A stretch of DNA of 64,000 nucleotides from Streptomyces sp. 3214.6 (GTDB lineage: Bacteria > Actinomycetota > Actinomycetes > Streptomycetales > Streptomycetaceae): the NCBI RefSeq assembly GCF_900129855.1, contig NZ_LT670819.1, positions 8,122,001-8,186,000 on the forward strand, in the 5' to 3' direction. Shown piece after piece: positions 9,270 through 17,280 of this stretch (the first letter of the stretch is position 1; every line of letters begins with the position of its first letter). A model generated the notes under the pieces. The model was not told the origin of the DNA. It was given only the letters and a program-made list of their open reading frames with translations, and did no database searches. The translations under genes and the position numbers were made by a program.

Positions 9270-10688
9270 GTGAGCGATCAGCACCAGGGTTCCCGCAAGC
9301 CGGGCAAGCCCTACCGTCGGCCCCAGAAGGATCCTGTCCGTCTCCTCGCCTTCGAGGTGTTGCGGGCGGTGGACGAGCGGGACGCGTATGCCAACCTCGT
9401 GCTGCCGCCGTTGCTGCGCAAGGCGCGGGAGAAGGGGGGCTTCGACGGACGGGACGCGGCTCTCGCCACCGAGCTGGTCTACGGGACGCTGCGCCGGCAG
9501 GGGACGTACGACGCCGTCATCTCGGCCTGTGTCGACCGGCCGCTGCGCGAGGTCGATCCGCCGGTGCTCGATGTGCTGAGCCTCGGCGTGCACCAGCTGC
9601 TCGGGACGCGCATCCCGACGCATGCCGCGGTGTCCGCCTCCGTGGAGCTCGCCCGGGTCGTGCTCGGCGACGGGCGCGCCAAGTTCGTCAACGCGGTGCT
9701 GCGCAAGGTCGCCCAGCACGATCTCGACGAGTGGGTCGAGAAGGTCGCCCCGCCCTACGACGACGACCCCGAGGACCACCTCGCCGTCGTGCACTCGCAT
9801 CCGCGCTGGGTCGTCTCCGCGCTGTGGGACTCCCTCGGCGGCGGGCGGGCCGGCATCGAGGAGCTGCTGGAGGCCGACAACGAGCGGCCCGAGGTGACGC
9901 TCGTCGCCCGGCCCGGCCGGGCCACCACCGAGGAGCTGCTGCGGGAGGAGGCCGCGGTCGCCGGGCGCTGGTCGCCATACGCCGTGCGGCTCACCGAGGG
10001 CGGTGAGCCAGGCGCCATCGACGCCGTACGGGACGGGCGGGCGGGGGTGCAGGACGAGGGCAGCCAGCTTGTGGCGCTCGCGCTGGCCAACGCGCCGGTC
10101 GACGGGCCCGACACGAAGTGGCTGGACGGATGCGCCGGGCCCGGTGGCAAGGCCGCGCTGCTCGCCGCGCTCGCCGCCGAGCGGGGCGCCACTCTCCTCG
10201 CCTCCGAGAAGCAGCCGCACCGGGCGGGGCTCGTCGCCAAGGCCCTCGCCGGCAATCCCGGGCCCTACCAGGTCATCGCCGCCGACGGGACCCGGCCGCC
10301 GTGGCGGCCCGGTTCCTTCGACCGGGTGCTGATGGACGTGCCGTGCACGGGGCTCGGCGCCCTGCGTCGTCGGCCCGAGGCGCGGTGGCGGCGTCGGCCG
10401 GAGGACCTCGACGGGTTCGCTCCGCTGCAGCGAGGGTTGCTGCGGACCGCGCTGGAGTCCGTCCGGGTGGGGGGCGTCGTCGGCTACGCCACCTGCTCGC
10501 CGCACCTCGCCGAGACCCGGGCGGTGGTCGCCGACCTGCTCAAGCAGTTCCCGCAGGCCGAGCTGATCGACGCCCGGCCCCTGCTGCCCGGCGTGCCGGC
10601 GCTCGGCGACGGCCCCGACGTCCAGCTGTGGCCGCATCTGCACGGGACCGACGCCATGTACCTGGCGCTGATCAGGAAGACCGGCTGA
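9270..10688 (+). CDS. rsmB: 16S rRNA m5C967 methyltransferase (RsmB/Sun family)
   Basis: SAM-dependent methyltransferase of 16S rRNA. An N-terminal NusB-like RNA-binding domain (about residues 18-160, DPVRLLAFEVLRAVDERDAYANL) precedes the Rossmann methyltransferase domain. Visible motifs are DGCAGPGGKA (SAM binding, about 287), DVPCTGLGALRRRPEARW (motif IV with one active cysteine, about 356) and YATCSPH (motif VI with the second cysteine, about 408). The start taken is GTG 9270 with CCGGAGC upstream, 472 residues. The frame is open upstream through the 9-bp repeat but lacks a convincing start there. Confidence 0.94.
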   Translation: MSDQHQGSRKPGKPYRRPQKDPVRLLAFEVLRAVDERDAYANLVLPPLLRKAREKGGFDGRDAALATELVYGTLRRQGTYDAVISACVDRPLREVDPPVLDVLSLGVHQLLGTRIPTHAAVSASVELARVVLGDGRAKFVNAVLRKVAQHDLDEWVEKVAPPYDDDPEDHLAVVHSHPRWVVSALWDSLGGGRAGIEELLEADNERPEVTLVARPGRATTEELLREEAAVAGRWSPYAVRLTEGGEPGAIDAVRDGRAGVQDEGSQLVALALANAPVDGPDTKWLDGCAGPGGKAALLAALAAERGATLLASEKQPHRAGLVAKALAGNPGPYQVIAADGTRPPWRPGSFDRVLMDVPCTGLGALRRRPEARWRRRPEDLDGFAPLQRGLLRTALESVRVGGVVGYATCSPHLAETRAVVADLLKQFPQAELIDARPLLPGVPALGDGPDVQLWPHLHGTDAMYLALIRKTG

Positions 10689-10707
10689 GGCCGGAACGGT
10701 CGAAAGA

Positions 10708-10739
10708 GCCGGGCCCGACGCAACGGCGTCGGGCCCGGC
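10708..10739. terminator. Bidirectional terminator between rsmB and argG
   Basis: A perfect 14-bp stem (10708-10721 with 10726-10739) with a 4-nt loop in the convergent gap. It can serve both genes. Confidence 0.88.
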
Positions 10740-10769
10740 CCTTCCTGTGTGATGCGTCCCCGTCCGGGG

Positions 10770-12224
10770 TCAGTCCGTGCCGAACTCCATCGCGGCGCGG
10801 TCCAGCAGCTCGTCGGCCTCGGAGACCTCGCCGCGCGAGGCGATGACCTCGGCGCCGCCCTCCGGGAGCTCCGGCATGGTGCCGATCAGACCGGTCGCGG
10901 CCGCCTGGGAGGCGCCGATGGTGGGGCTGCCGGTGCCGATCAGACCGAGGCCCGCGTACTGCTCCAGCTTGGCGCGCGAGTCGGCGATGTCGAGGTTGCG
11001 CATGGTCAGCTGGCCGATGCGGTCGACGGGGCCGAAGGCCGAGTCCTCGGTGCGCTCCATGGAGAGCTTGTCCGGGTGGTAGCTGAATGCCGGGCCCGTG
11101 GTGTCGAGGATCGAGTAGTCCTCGCCGCGCCGCAGCCGCAGGGTGACCTCGCCGGTGATGGCGGCGCCGACCCATCGCTGGAGCGACTCACGGATCATCA
11201 GCGCCTGCGGGTCCAGCCAGCGGCCCTCGTACATCAGGCGGCCCAGGCGCCGGCCCTCGTTGTGGTACTGGGCGAGGGTGTCCTCGTTGTGGATCGCGTT
11301 GACCAGGCGCTCGTATGCGGCGTGCAGGAGGGCCATGCCCGGCGCCTCATAGATGCCGCGGCTCTTCGCCTCGATGATCCGGTTCTCGATCTGGTCCGAC
11401 ATGCCGAGGCCGTGCCGGCCGCCGATGGCGTTGGCCTCCATCACCAGGTCGACGGGGGAGGAGAACTCCTTGCCGTTGATCGTCACCGGGCGGCCCTGGT
11501 CGAAGCCGATCGTCACGTCCTCGGCGGTGATCTCGACCGACGGGTCCCAGAACCGCACGCCCATGATGGGATCGACGGTCTCCACGCCGGTGTCCAGGTG
11601 CTCCAGAGTCTTGGCCTCGTGGGTGGCGCCCCAGATGTTGGCGTCGGTGGAGTACGCCTTCTCCGTGCTGTCCCGGTAGGGCAGGTCATGGGCGACCAGC
11701 CACTCCGACATCTCCTTGCGGCCGCCGAGCTCGGTCACGAAGTCCGCGTCCAGCCAGGGCTTGTAGATCCGCAGGTGCGGGTTGGCGAGCAGGCCGTAGC
11801 GGTAGAACCGCTCGATGTCGTTGCCCTTGAACGTCGAGCCGTCGCCCCAGATCTGGACGTTGTCCTCGAGCATCGCCCGGACCAGGAGGGTGCCGGTGAC
11901 GGCACGGCCGAGGGGAGTGGTGTTGAAGTAGGCGCGCCCGCCCGAGCGGATGTGGAACGCGCCGCAGGTGAGCGCGGCCAGGCCCTCCTCGACCAGGGCG
12001 GCACGGCAGTCGACCAGGCGCGCGATCTCGGCGCCGTAGGTCTTCGCGCGGCCGGGCACCGAGGCGATGTCGGGCTCGTCGTACTGGCCGATGTCGGCGG
12101 TGTAGGTGCATGGGACGGCGCCCTTGTCGCGCATCCACGCGACCGCGACGGAGGTGTCGAGCCCGCCGGAGAAGGCGATGCCGACGCGCTCGCCGGCGGG
12201 AAGGGAGGTGAGGACCTTGGACAT
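10770..12224 (-). CDS. argG: Argininosuccinate synthase
   Basis: Joins citrulline and aspartate in arginine synthesis. The start used is ATG 12224 (MSKVLTSLPAGERVGIAFSG), giving 484 residues, the long E. coli-like form rather than the ~400-residue form. The ATP pyrophosphatase loop FSGGLDTSVA is at residues 18-27. No Shine-Dalgarno is visible before the ATG. Instead a promoter ends 6 bases upstream, which suggests a leaderless mRNA (see the site at 12231-12260). The gene is convergent with rsmB and separated from other arg genes; whether another argG exists cannot be seen here. Confidence 0.95.
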   Translation of the reverse strand: MSKVLTSLPAGERVGIAFSGGLDTSVAVAWMRDKGAVPCTYTADIGQYDEPDIASVPGRAKTYGAEIARLVDCRAALVEEGLAALTCGAFHIRSGGRAYFNTTPLGRAVTGTLLVRAMLEDNVQIWGDGSTFKGNDIERFYRYGLLANPHLRIYKPWLDADFVTELGGRKEMSEWLVAHDLPYRDSTEKAYSTDANIWGATHEAKTLEHLDTGVETVDPIMGVRFWDPSVEITAEDVTIGFDQGRPVTINGKEFSSPVDLVMEANAIGGRHGLGMSDQIENRIIEAKSRGIYEAPGMALLHAAYERLVNAIHNEDTLAQYHNEGRRLGRLMYEGRWLDPQALMIRESLQRWVGAAITGEVTLRLRRGEDYSILDTTGPAFSYHPDKLSMERTEDSAFGPVDRIGQLTMRNLDIADSRAKLEQYAGLGLIGTGSPTIGASQAAATGLIGTMPELPEGGAEVIASRGEVSEADELLDRAAMEFGTD

Positions 12225-12230
12225 AGGAAG

Positions 12231-12260
12231 ATTATGCATCAACTCGCATGGTCATGCAAA
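12231..12260 (-). promoter_or_regulatory. argG promoter overlapping putative ARG boxes
   Basis: On the minus strand, TTGCAT (12259-12254) and CATAAT (12236-12231) are separated by exactly 17 bases, and CATAAT ends 6 bases before the A of the argG ATG, so transcription would start at or near the start codon. Both hexamers carry TGCAT/GCATA half-sites and a third CATGCG lies between. This resembles streptomycete ArgR (AhrC) boxes as I remember them, so arginine repression by ArgR is inferred. Confidence 0.6.
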
Positions 12261-12296
12261 GGGCTCGGTGAGGCCTCAGATCTCCGACTTCTCCAG

Positions 12297-12377
12297 CACC
12301 TGTGTGGACTCGGCCGACCCCGGCAGCCGCGAGGCCGGGTCGACTCGGTTCGACGGGGGGCGGGGCCGACACAGGTG
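12297..12377. other. Long-range inverted repeat upstream of rpe
   Basis: CACCTGTGT (12297-12305) and ACACAGGTG (12369-12377) pair perfectly around a 63-nt GC-rich insert that itself can fold, with GACCCCGGC against GCCGGGTC. It could be a structured leader for rpe or a terminator for a short antisense transcript. No known RNA family is recognised. Confidence 0.35.
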
Positions 12378-12488
12378 CGGCTCCGCCGCGCGGGCGCGAG
12401 AGGCCACCCACAGCCTGCGCCGGACAACGCACCGTAGCCCTCCAGGACCGATGCGCCCAACCCCCGGAGGGCATGGCAGGCTTGGGTC

Positions 12489-13175
12489 ATGGCCGTGCAG
12501 ATCAACCCCAGCATCCTGTCCGCCGACTTCGCCCGCCTCGCGGAGGAGGCGAAGGCGGTCGAGGGAGCCGACTGGCTCCACGTCGACGTCATGGACAACC
12601 ATTTCGTCCCGAACCTCACGCTCGGTGTGCCGGTCGTGGAGTCACTGGCCCGTGCCACGGACACTCCGCTGGACTGCCATCTGATGATCGAGGCCCCCGA
12701 TCGCTGGGCCCCGCAGTACGTCGAGGCGGGCGCCTCGTCCGTCACCTTCCATGTCGAGGCGGCCGCCGCGCCGGTGCGGCTCGCCCGCGAGATCCGCGCC
12801 AAGGGCGCCCGGGCCTCCATGGCCCTCAGGCCCGCGACGCCCATCGAGCCGTACGAGGACCTGCTGCCCGAACTCGACATGCTGCTGATCATGACGGTCG
12901 AGCCGGGCTTCGGGGGCCAGGCGTTTCTCGACATCATGCTTCCCAAGATCCGCCGCACCCGCGAGCTGATCGGCAAGCACGGCCTCGACCTGTGGCTCCA
13001 GATCGACGGCGGGGTCTCGGCCGCCACCATCGAGCGGTGCGCCGAAGCGGGTGCCGACGTGTTCGTGGCCGGCTCGGCGGTGTACGGCGCCGCCGACCCG
13101 GCGGAAGCGGTCCGTGGCCTGCGGGCTCAGGCGCAGGCGGCTACCGCCGGGGCCTCGTGGGCATGTGAACACTGA
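12489..13175 (+). CDS. rpe: Ribulose-phosphate 3-epimerase
   Basis: Interconverts ribulose 5-phosphate and xylulose 5-phosphate in the pentose phosphate pathway. This is a TIM barrel of 228 residues. Visible motifs are INPSILSADFARL at the N-terminus, the metal-binding LHVDVMDNHFVPN and LDCHLMIE, TVEPGFGGQ in the mobile loop and the phosphate-binding IDGGVS. The start is ATG 12489; the ribosome binding site is weak. Streptomycete genomes usually keep rpe near rsmB and fmt, as here apart from the interposed argG. Confidence 0.96.
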   Translation: MAVQINPSILSADFARLAEEAKAVEGADWLHVDVMDNHFVPNLTLGVPVVESLARATDTPLDCHLMIEAPDRWAPQYVEAGASSVTFHVEAAAAPVRLAREIRAKGARASMALRPATPIEPYEDLLPELDMLLIMTVEPGFGGQAFLDIMLPKIRRTRELIGKHGLDLWLQIDGGVSAATIERCAEAGADVFVAGSAVYGAADPAEAVRGLRAQAQAATAGASWACEH

Positions 13176-13271
13176 ACCAACCACTTGCCGACAGGAATGT
13201 GAACGGCTCCCATCAGAGCTGATCGACTGCGCCGGATCTGCGAGGATGAACGGCGTATCCAGAGTGTGAAC
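13164..13271 (+). repeat. Three TGTGAAC direct repeats around the SorC-type regulator promoter
   Basis: TGTGAAC occurs at 13164-13170, 13198-13204 and 13265-13271, spaced 34 and 67 bases, about three and six helical turns. They span the end of rpe and the start of the regulator and may be operator half-sites. Confidence 0.35.
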
Positions 13272-14309
13272 AGCAGTGAGGAGATCGCCGTGTCGGGTAT
13301 GTCGGCGGGCCGGTCAGCCATGCGGATGGGACCCGCTGAGCTGGTGCAGGCGGCGGCCATGGCCCGCCGCTTCTACCTCGAGGGAAAGTCCAAGATCCAG
13401 ATCGCGGAGGAGTTCGGCGTCAGCCGCTTCAAGGTGGCCCGGGTCCTGGAGACCGCCCTCGAACGGGATCTCGTACGGATCGAGATCCGTGTGCCGGCCG
13501 AACTGGACGCCGAGCGCTCCGACGCGCTCCGCGCCCGTTACGGCCTCAGGCATGCCGTCGTGGTCGAGTCCCCGGCCGAGGCCGAGGAGACCACGGACCC
13601 CGAGAACCTGGGGGAAGTCGCCGCCGACCTGCTCGGCGAACTGGTCAACGAGGGGGACGTACTGGGGCTGGCCTGGGGCCGGTCCACCATTCACATGGCG
13701 GCGGCGCTGGACCGGCTGCCGCCCTGCACGGTCGTGCAGCTGACGGGTGTGTACGACGCAGGGACCGCCGAACGCGGCTCGGTCGAGGCCGTCCGCCGCG
13801 CCGCACAGGTGTCCGGCGGCGACGCGCACCCCATCTACGCGCCGATGCTGCTGCCGGACGCGGCCACCGCGCAGGCCCTGCGCCACCAGACCGGGATCGC
13901 CCGGGCCTTCGAGTACTTCGACAAGGTCACGGTCGCCTGTGTCTCCATCGGCTCCTGGGAGCCGGGCATCTCGACGGTGCACGACATGCTCAGCGACGAG
14001 GAGCGGTCGCACTACGCCTCGCTCGGTGTCGCCGCCGAGATGTCCGCGCACCTCTTCGACGCCGAGGGCCGCAGGGTCGGCCGCGACCTGGGCGAGCGGT
14101 GCATCACGGTCAAGACCGACCAGCTGCGCCGCGTCCCCGAGGTCGTCGCCATAGCGGGCGGTCAGCGCAAGGCGGCCGCGATCGACGCGGTGCTGCGCTC
14201 GGGTCTCGTCACCAGCCTGGTGACGGACACGTCGGCGGCCGACTACCTGATGACGGCGGGACCGACACCGAAGCCGGCCCTCAACCGGGCGGACCCGGAC
14301 GGGATCTGA
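13266..14309 (+). CDS. SorC/DeoR-type sugar-binding transcriptional regulator
   Basis: Transcription factor with an N-terminal helix-turn-helix (KSKIQIAEEFGVSRFKVARVL, about residues 41-61) and a large C-terminal SorC-type effector domain that binds phosphorylated sugars in characterised relatives (GDVLGLAWGRSTIHMAAAL; final IAGGQRKAAAIDAVLRSG). Effector and targets are unknown; proximity to rpe suggests a pentose phosphate, but that is inference. The 347-residue form starts at GTG 13266. GTG 13290 has a better GAGGAG upstream at 7-nt spacing and would give 339 residues. TGTGAAC repeats nearby may be its sites. Confidence 0.88.
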   Translation: MNSSEEIAVSGMSAGRSAMRMGPAELVQAAAMARRFYLEGKSKIQIAEEFGVSRFKVARVLETALERDLVRIEIRVPAELDAERSDALRARYGLRHAVVVESPAEAEETTDPENLGEVAADLLGELVNEGDVLGLAWGRSTIHMAAALDRLPPCTVVQLTGVYDAGTAERGSVEAVRRAAQVSGGDAHPIYAPMLLPDAATAQALRHQTGIARAFEYFDKVTVACVSIGSWEPGISTVHDMLSDEERSHYASLGVAAEMSAHLFDAEGRRVGRDLGERCITVKTDQLRRVPEVVAIAGGQRKAAAIDAVLRSGLVTSLVTDTSAADYLMTAGPTPKPALNRADPDGI

Positions 14310-14325
14310 GGGAGTGTCATGCCGG

Positions 14326-14366
14326 GACGGCCGTGACGGCGCCGAAGGCGTGCGGTCACGGCCGTC
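14326..14366 (+). terminator. Terminator after the SorC-type regulator
   Basis: A perfect 12-bp stem (14326-14337 with 14355-14366); the loop contains a second small GC hairpin. Confidence 0.75.
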
Positions 14367-14485
14367 TCCCGTGCAGGGGCGGGGCGGACGGCCCGCCGGG
14401 CCACGGGTCGGCTCATTGTCACCGCGGTCGCCGGTGGGGTGTACTACAGCGGTGATCACAACCGGATGTTCAGGGCGGTACTGAG

Positions 14486-14830
14486 ATGACCGACGCGACG
14501 CTCGCCGAGGCCCTCGGCGCCGGGGGCTGGGCCCACACGGAACTGGACCTCACCGGCGTCACCGGCAAACCCGCCTTCATGGACCGCTGCGCCCGCGCGC
14601 TCGGCCTGCCCGACTACTTCGGCCGCAACTGGGATGCCCTCGCCGACTCCCTGACCGACCTGCCCGCGACCCCGGCCGGGCGCGGCCGACTGATCGTGGT
14701 GCGGGCATGGCAGGAGTACGCGCGGACCGCGCCGCAGGAGTGGACCATCGCGCAGGAGGTCCTCACCGAGGCCGTGCAGCGCCTGCGCGGCACCGCGCGC
14801 CCGCTGGAGGTGGTCCTGGCGCTCGGTTGA
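14486..14830 (+). CDS. Barstar family ribonuclease inhibitor
   Basis: The 114-residue product is a complete barstar-fold protein: a central DLTGVTGKPAFMDRCARALGLPDYFGRNWDALADSL segment carries the family signature (helix 1 plus the FGRNWDAL stretch that contacts the nuclease). In the known system barstar neutralises barnase-type RNases in the cytoplasm. No ribonuclease gene is seen in the window, so this is an orphan barstar, common in Streptomyces. The start is ATG 14486. Confidence 0.9.
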   Translation: MTDATLAEALGAGGWAHTELDLTGVTGKPAFMDRCARALGLPDYFGRNWDALADSLTDLPATPAGRGRLIVVRAWQEYARTAPQEWTIAQEVLTEAVQRLRGTARPLEVVLALG

Positions 14831-15132
14831 CGGCCGCGCCACCGCTCGCTCGGGCCCCGGCCGTCTTCCTCGCCGACCGCGTCCGCGCGCCGACCGGCCT
14901 TTCACCCGGACCCCCGGGCCCCCGGAAGCCCGGACACGGACAGGGCCGCTACGAGGCGGACAGGGTGGACTGCGGCCACCGCAGCCGCCGCCTTCGGAGG
15001 ATCCTCCCAAGGCCCCCGTGAGCTGCTTGGATGTTCTGTCCGGGCATTGCGGCCGGGCCTTCGTGGGAGAATGAAGTACGTGCTTCTCCCCCTGGCTGAC
15101 CTGTCCGGGGGTCACCTCTGAACGACCGGGAT
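14831..15132 (+). other. Gene-free region upstream of guaB1
   Basis: About 300 bases without a convincing ORF. A partly paired inverted repeat, CTCCCAAGGCCC near 15003 against GGGCCTTCGTGGGAG near 15055-15070, could form a long leader stem. I see no clear promoter hexamers and no known riboswitch. Confidence 0.4.
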
Positions 15133-16584
15133 GTGCAGCACGTGCGTTTCCTCAACGACATCCAGCCCGCCTACGACCTGACCTACGACGACGTCTTCAT
15201 GGTGCCGAGCCGCAGCGCGGTCGGATCACGTCAGGCCGTCGACCTCTCCGCCCCGGACGGCACGGGCACCACGATCCCGCTGGTCGTCGCCAACATGACC
15301 GCCGTCGCCGGTCGCCGGATGGCCGAGACCCTGGCCCGGCGCGGTGGGCTCGTCGTGATCCCGCAGGACATTCCGATCGACGTCGTCACCGACGTCGTCT
15401 CCTGGGTCAAGAGCCGTCACCTGGTGCTGGACACCCCGATCGTGCTCGCCCCGCACCAGACGGTGGCCGACGCGCTGGCCCTGCTGCCCAAGCGGGCGCA
15501 CAACGCGGGTGTCGTCGTCGACGAGGACTTCCGTCCCGTCGGCGTCGTCACCGACGCGGACCTCAGCGGCGTCGACCGCTTCACGCAGCTCGAGGTCGTC
15601 ATGTCCCGTGACCTGCTGCTGCTCGACGCCGACATCGACCCGCGCGAGGCCTTCAACACCCTCGACGCGGCCAACCGGCGCTACGCCCCGGCCGTCGGCA
15701 AGGACGGCAAGCTCGCCGGCATCCTCACCCGCAAGGGCGCCCTGCGCGCCACGCTTTACACCCCGGCCGTCGACGCGCACGGCAGGCTGCGCGTCGCCGC
15801 GGCCGTCGGCATCAACGGCGACGTCGCGGGCAAGGCCAAGCAGCTGCTCGACGCGGGCGTGGACACGCTCGTCATCGACACCGCGCACGGCCACCAGGAG
15901 TCGATGATCGGCGCGATCCGCACCGTGCGCGCCCTCGACCCGCGGGTGCCGATCGTGGCCGGCAACATCGTCTCCGCAGAGGGCGTCAAGGACCTGATCG
16001 ACGCGGGCGCCGACATCATCAAGGTCGGCGTCGGACCCGGTGCCATGTGCACCACCCGCATGATGACCGGCGTGGGCCGGCCGCAGTTCTCGGCAGTCCT
16101 GGAGTGTGCCGCCGAGGCGAAGAAGTACGGCAAGCACGTGTGGGCCGACGGCGGTGTCCGCCACCCGCGCGACGTCGCGATGGCACTGGCCGCCGGCGCG
16201 TCCAACGTGATGGTCGGGTCCTGGTTCGCGGGCACGTACGAGTCCCCGGGCGACCTCCAGCACGACGCGGACGGCCGCCCGTACAAGGAGTCGTTCGGCA
16301 TGGCCTCCGCGCGGGCCGTCCGCAACCGCACGTCCGAGGAGTCGGCGTACGACCGGGCTCGCAAGGCGCTGTTCGAGGAGGGCATCTCCACCTCCCGGAT
16401 GTTCCTCGACCCGGCCCGTCCGGGCGTCGAGGACCTGATCGACTCGATCATCGCGGGCGTCCGCTCCTCCTGCACGTACGCGGGCGCGGGCTCGCTCGAG
16501 GAGTTCGCCGAGAAGGCCGTCGTGGGGATCCAGAGCGCGGCCGGCTATGCGGAGGGCAAGCCGCTGCACGCCAGCTGGAGCTGA
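15133..16584 (+). CDS. guaB1: GuaB1 family IMP dehydrogenase-related protein (probable GMP reductase)
   Basis: TIM-barrel enzyme of the IMPDH/GMPR superfamily with tandem CBS domains (about residues 95-210). Relatives named GuaB1 were long annotated as IMP dehydrogenase, but a mycobacterial member was shown to be a GMP reductase that salvages GMP to IMP. The catalytic cysteine is in GVGPGAMCTTRMMTGVG near residue 305, followed by WADGGVRHPRD. The start is uncertain between GTG 15133 and GTG 15142 (RFLNDIQPAYDL after the initiator). 483 residues. A 15-bp hairpin follows directly. Confidence 0.92.
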   Translation: MQHVRFLNDIQPAYDLTYDDVFMVPSRSAVGSRQAVDLSAPDGTGTTIPLVVANMTAVAGRRMAETLARRGGLVVIPQDIPIDVVTDVVSWVKSRHLVLDTPIVLAPHQTVADALALLPKRAHNAGVVVDEDFRPVGVVTDADLSGVDRFTQLEVVMSRDLLLLDADIDPREAFNTLDAANRRYAPAVGKDGKLAGILTRKGALRATLYTPAVDAHGRLRVAAAVGINGDVAGKAKQLLDAGVDTLVIDTAHGHQESMIGAIRTVRALDPRVPIVAGNIVSAEGVKDLIDAGADIIKVGVGPGAMCTTRMMTGVGRPQFSAVLECAAEAKKYGKHVWADGGVRHPRDVAMALAAGASNVMVGSWFAGTYESPGDLQHDADGRPYKESFGMASARAVRNRTSEESAYDRARKALFEEGISTSRMFLDPARPGVEDLIDSIIAGVRSSCTYAGAGSLEEFAEKAVVGIQSAAGYAEGKPLHASWS

Positions 16585-16595
16585 GCCGGCTCCTC

Positions 16596-16631
16596 GCCGC
16601 ACGCCCCCGGCGAAGACCGGGGGCGTGCGGC
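16596..16631 (+). terminator. Terminator after guaB1
   Basis: A perfect 15-bp stem (16596-16610 with 16617-16631) with a 6-nt loop, 11 bases after the stop codon. The permease remnant begins immediately after its right arm. Confidence 0.88.
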
Positions 16632-16637
16632 GCCCGC

Positions 16638-16781
16638 GTCACCTGGGTGGTCTTCGGAGTCTGGATGACGGTCGGGCTCGTGTTCTACTTCCTCTACGGC
16701 CACCGCCGCTCCCGACTACCAACCACCGCGCCATCCGCGACCCCCGCGTCATCCGACACCCCCGCGCCCTCTGAGAAGTGA
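16638..16781 (+). pseudogene. 3' remnant of an APC-type amino-acid permease
   Basis: The frame from about 16638 to the TGA at 16779 reads VTWVVFGVWMTVGLVFYFLY, then GHRRSRL and a Ser/Thr/Pro-rich tail. That is the last membrane helix, the basic YxRRSRL end and the tail seen in streptomycete amino-acid permeases. There is no start codon, no ribosome binding site and nothing of the other 11 helices. The upstream part is replaced by the guaB1 terminator, so a deletion has probably removed about 1.3 kb. An Lrp-family regulator follows, the usual partner of such a permease. Identification is from memory of the family. Confidence 0.65.
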
Positions 16782-16806
16782 ACATCCCAGAAGTGAACGA
16801 CCCACA

Positions 16807-17259
16807 GTGCTGAACGATCTCGACGAACGCATCGTGCACGCCCTCGCCGAGGACGCCCGCCGCTCCTACGCGGACATCGGACACCTGGTCGGCCTGTCCG
16901 CGCCCGCCGTGAAACGGCGCGTGGACCGGCTGCGGGCCACCGGAGCCATCACCGGCTTCACCGTGCGGGTCGACCCGGCGGCCCTCGGCTGGGAGACCGA
17001 GGGTTTCGTCGAGATCTACTGCCGGCGCAACACCTCCCCGGAGACCATCCAGCGGGGCCTGGAGCGCTACCAGGAGGTCGTGGCGGCGTCCACCGTCACC
17101 GGCGAGGCGGACGCGGTCGCCCAGGTCTTCGCCGCCGACATGCGCCATTTCGAGCGTGTGCTGGAGCGGATCGCGGGGGAGCCGTTCGTGGAGCGCACCA
17201 AGTCGGTGCTGGTGCTGTCCCCGCTGCTGCGCCGCTTCTCCTCGGGCTCGCCGACATGA
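16807..17259 (+). CDS. Lrp/AsnC family transcriptional regulator
   Basis: Feast/famine regulator of 150 residues: an N-terminal winged HTH (LDERIVHALAEDARRSYADIGHLVGLSAPAVKRRVDRL, residues 4-42) and a C-terminal RAM domain for amino-acid binding and oligomerisation. The start is GTG 16807, 25 bases after the permease remnant. It probably once regulated that permease and may now be orphaned. It converges with the GntR gene at 17281; a short imperfect hairpin (GCCGATCC to GGGTCGGC) fills the gap. Confidence 0.92.
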   Translation: MLNDLDERIVHALAEDARRSYADIGHLVGLSAPAVKRRVDRLRATGAITGFTVRVDPAALGWETEGFVEIYCRRNTSPETIQRGLERYQEVVAASTVTGEADAVAQVFAADMRHFERVLERIAGEPFVERTKSVLVLSPLLRRFSSGSPT

Positions 17260-17280
17260 GCCGATCCGGCGTGGGTCGGC

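Noticed and set aside
8418..10643. 741-codon minus-strand ORF across fmt and rsmB
   Set aside because: Shadow frame spanning two convincing plus-strand genes; low-complexity composition and Leu/Val/Gly repeats from the 9-bp array.
10749..12437. 562-codon plus-strand ORF opposite argG
   Set aside because: The argG product on the minus strand is unambiguous; this frame is its mirror.
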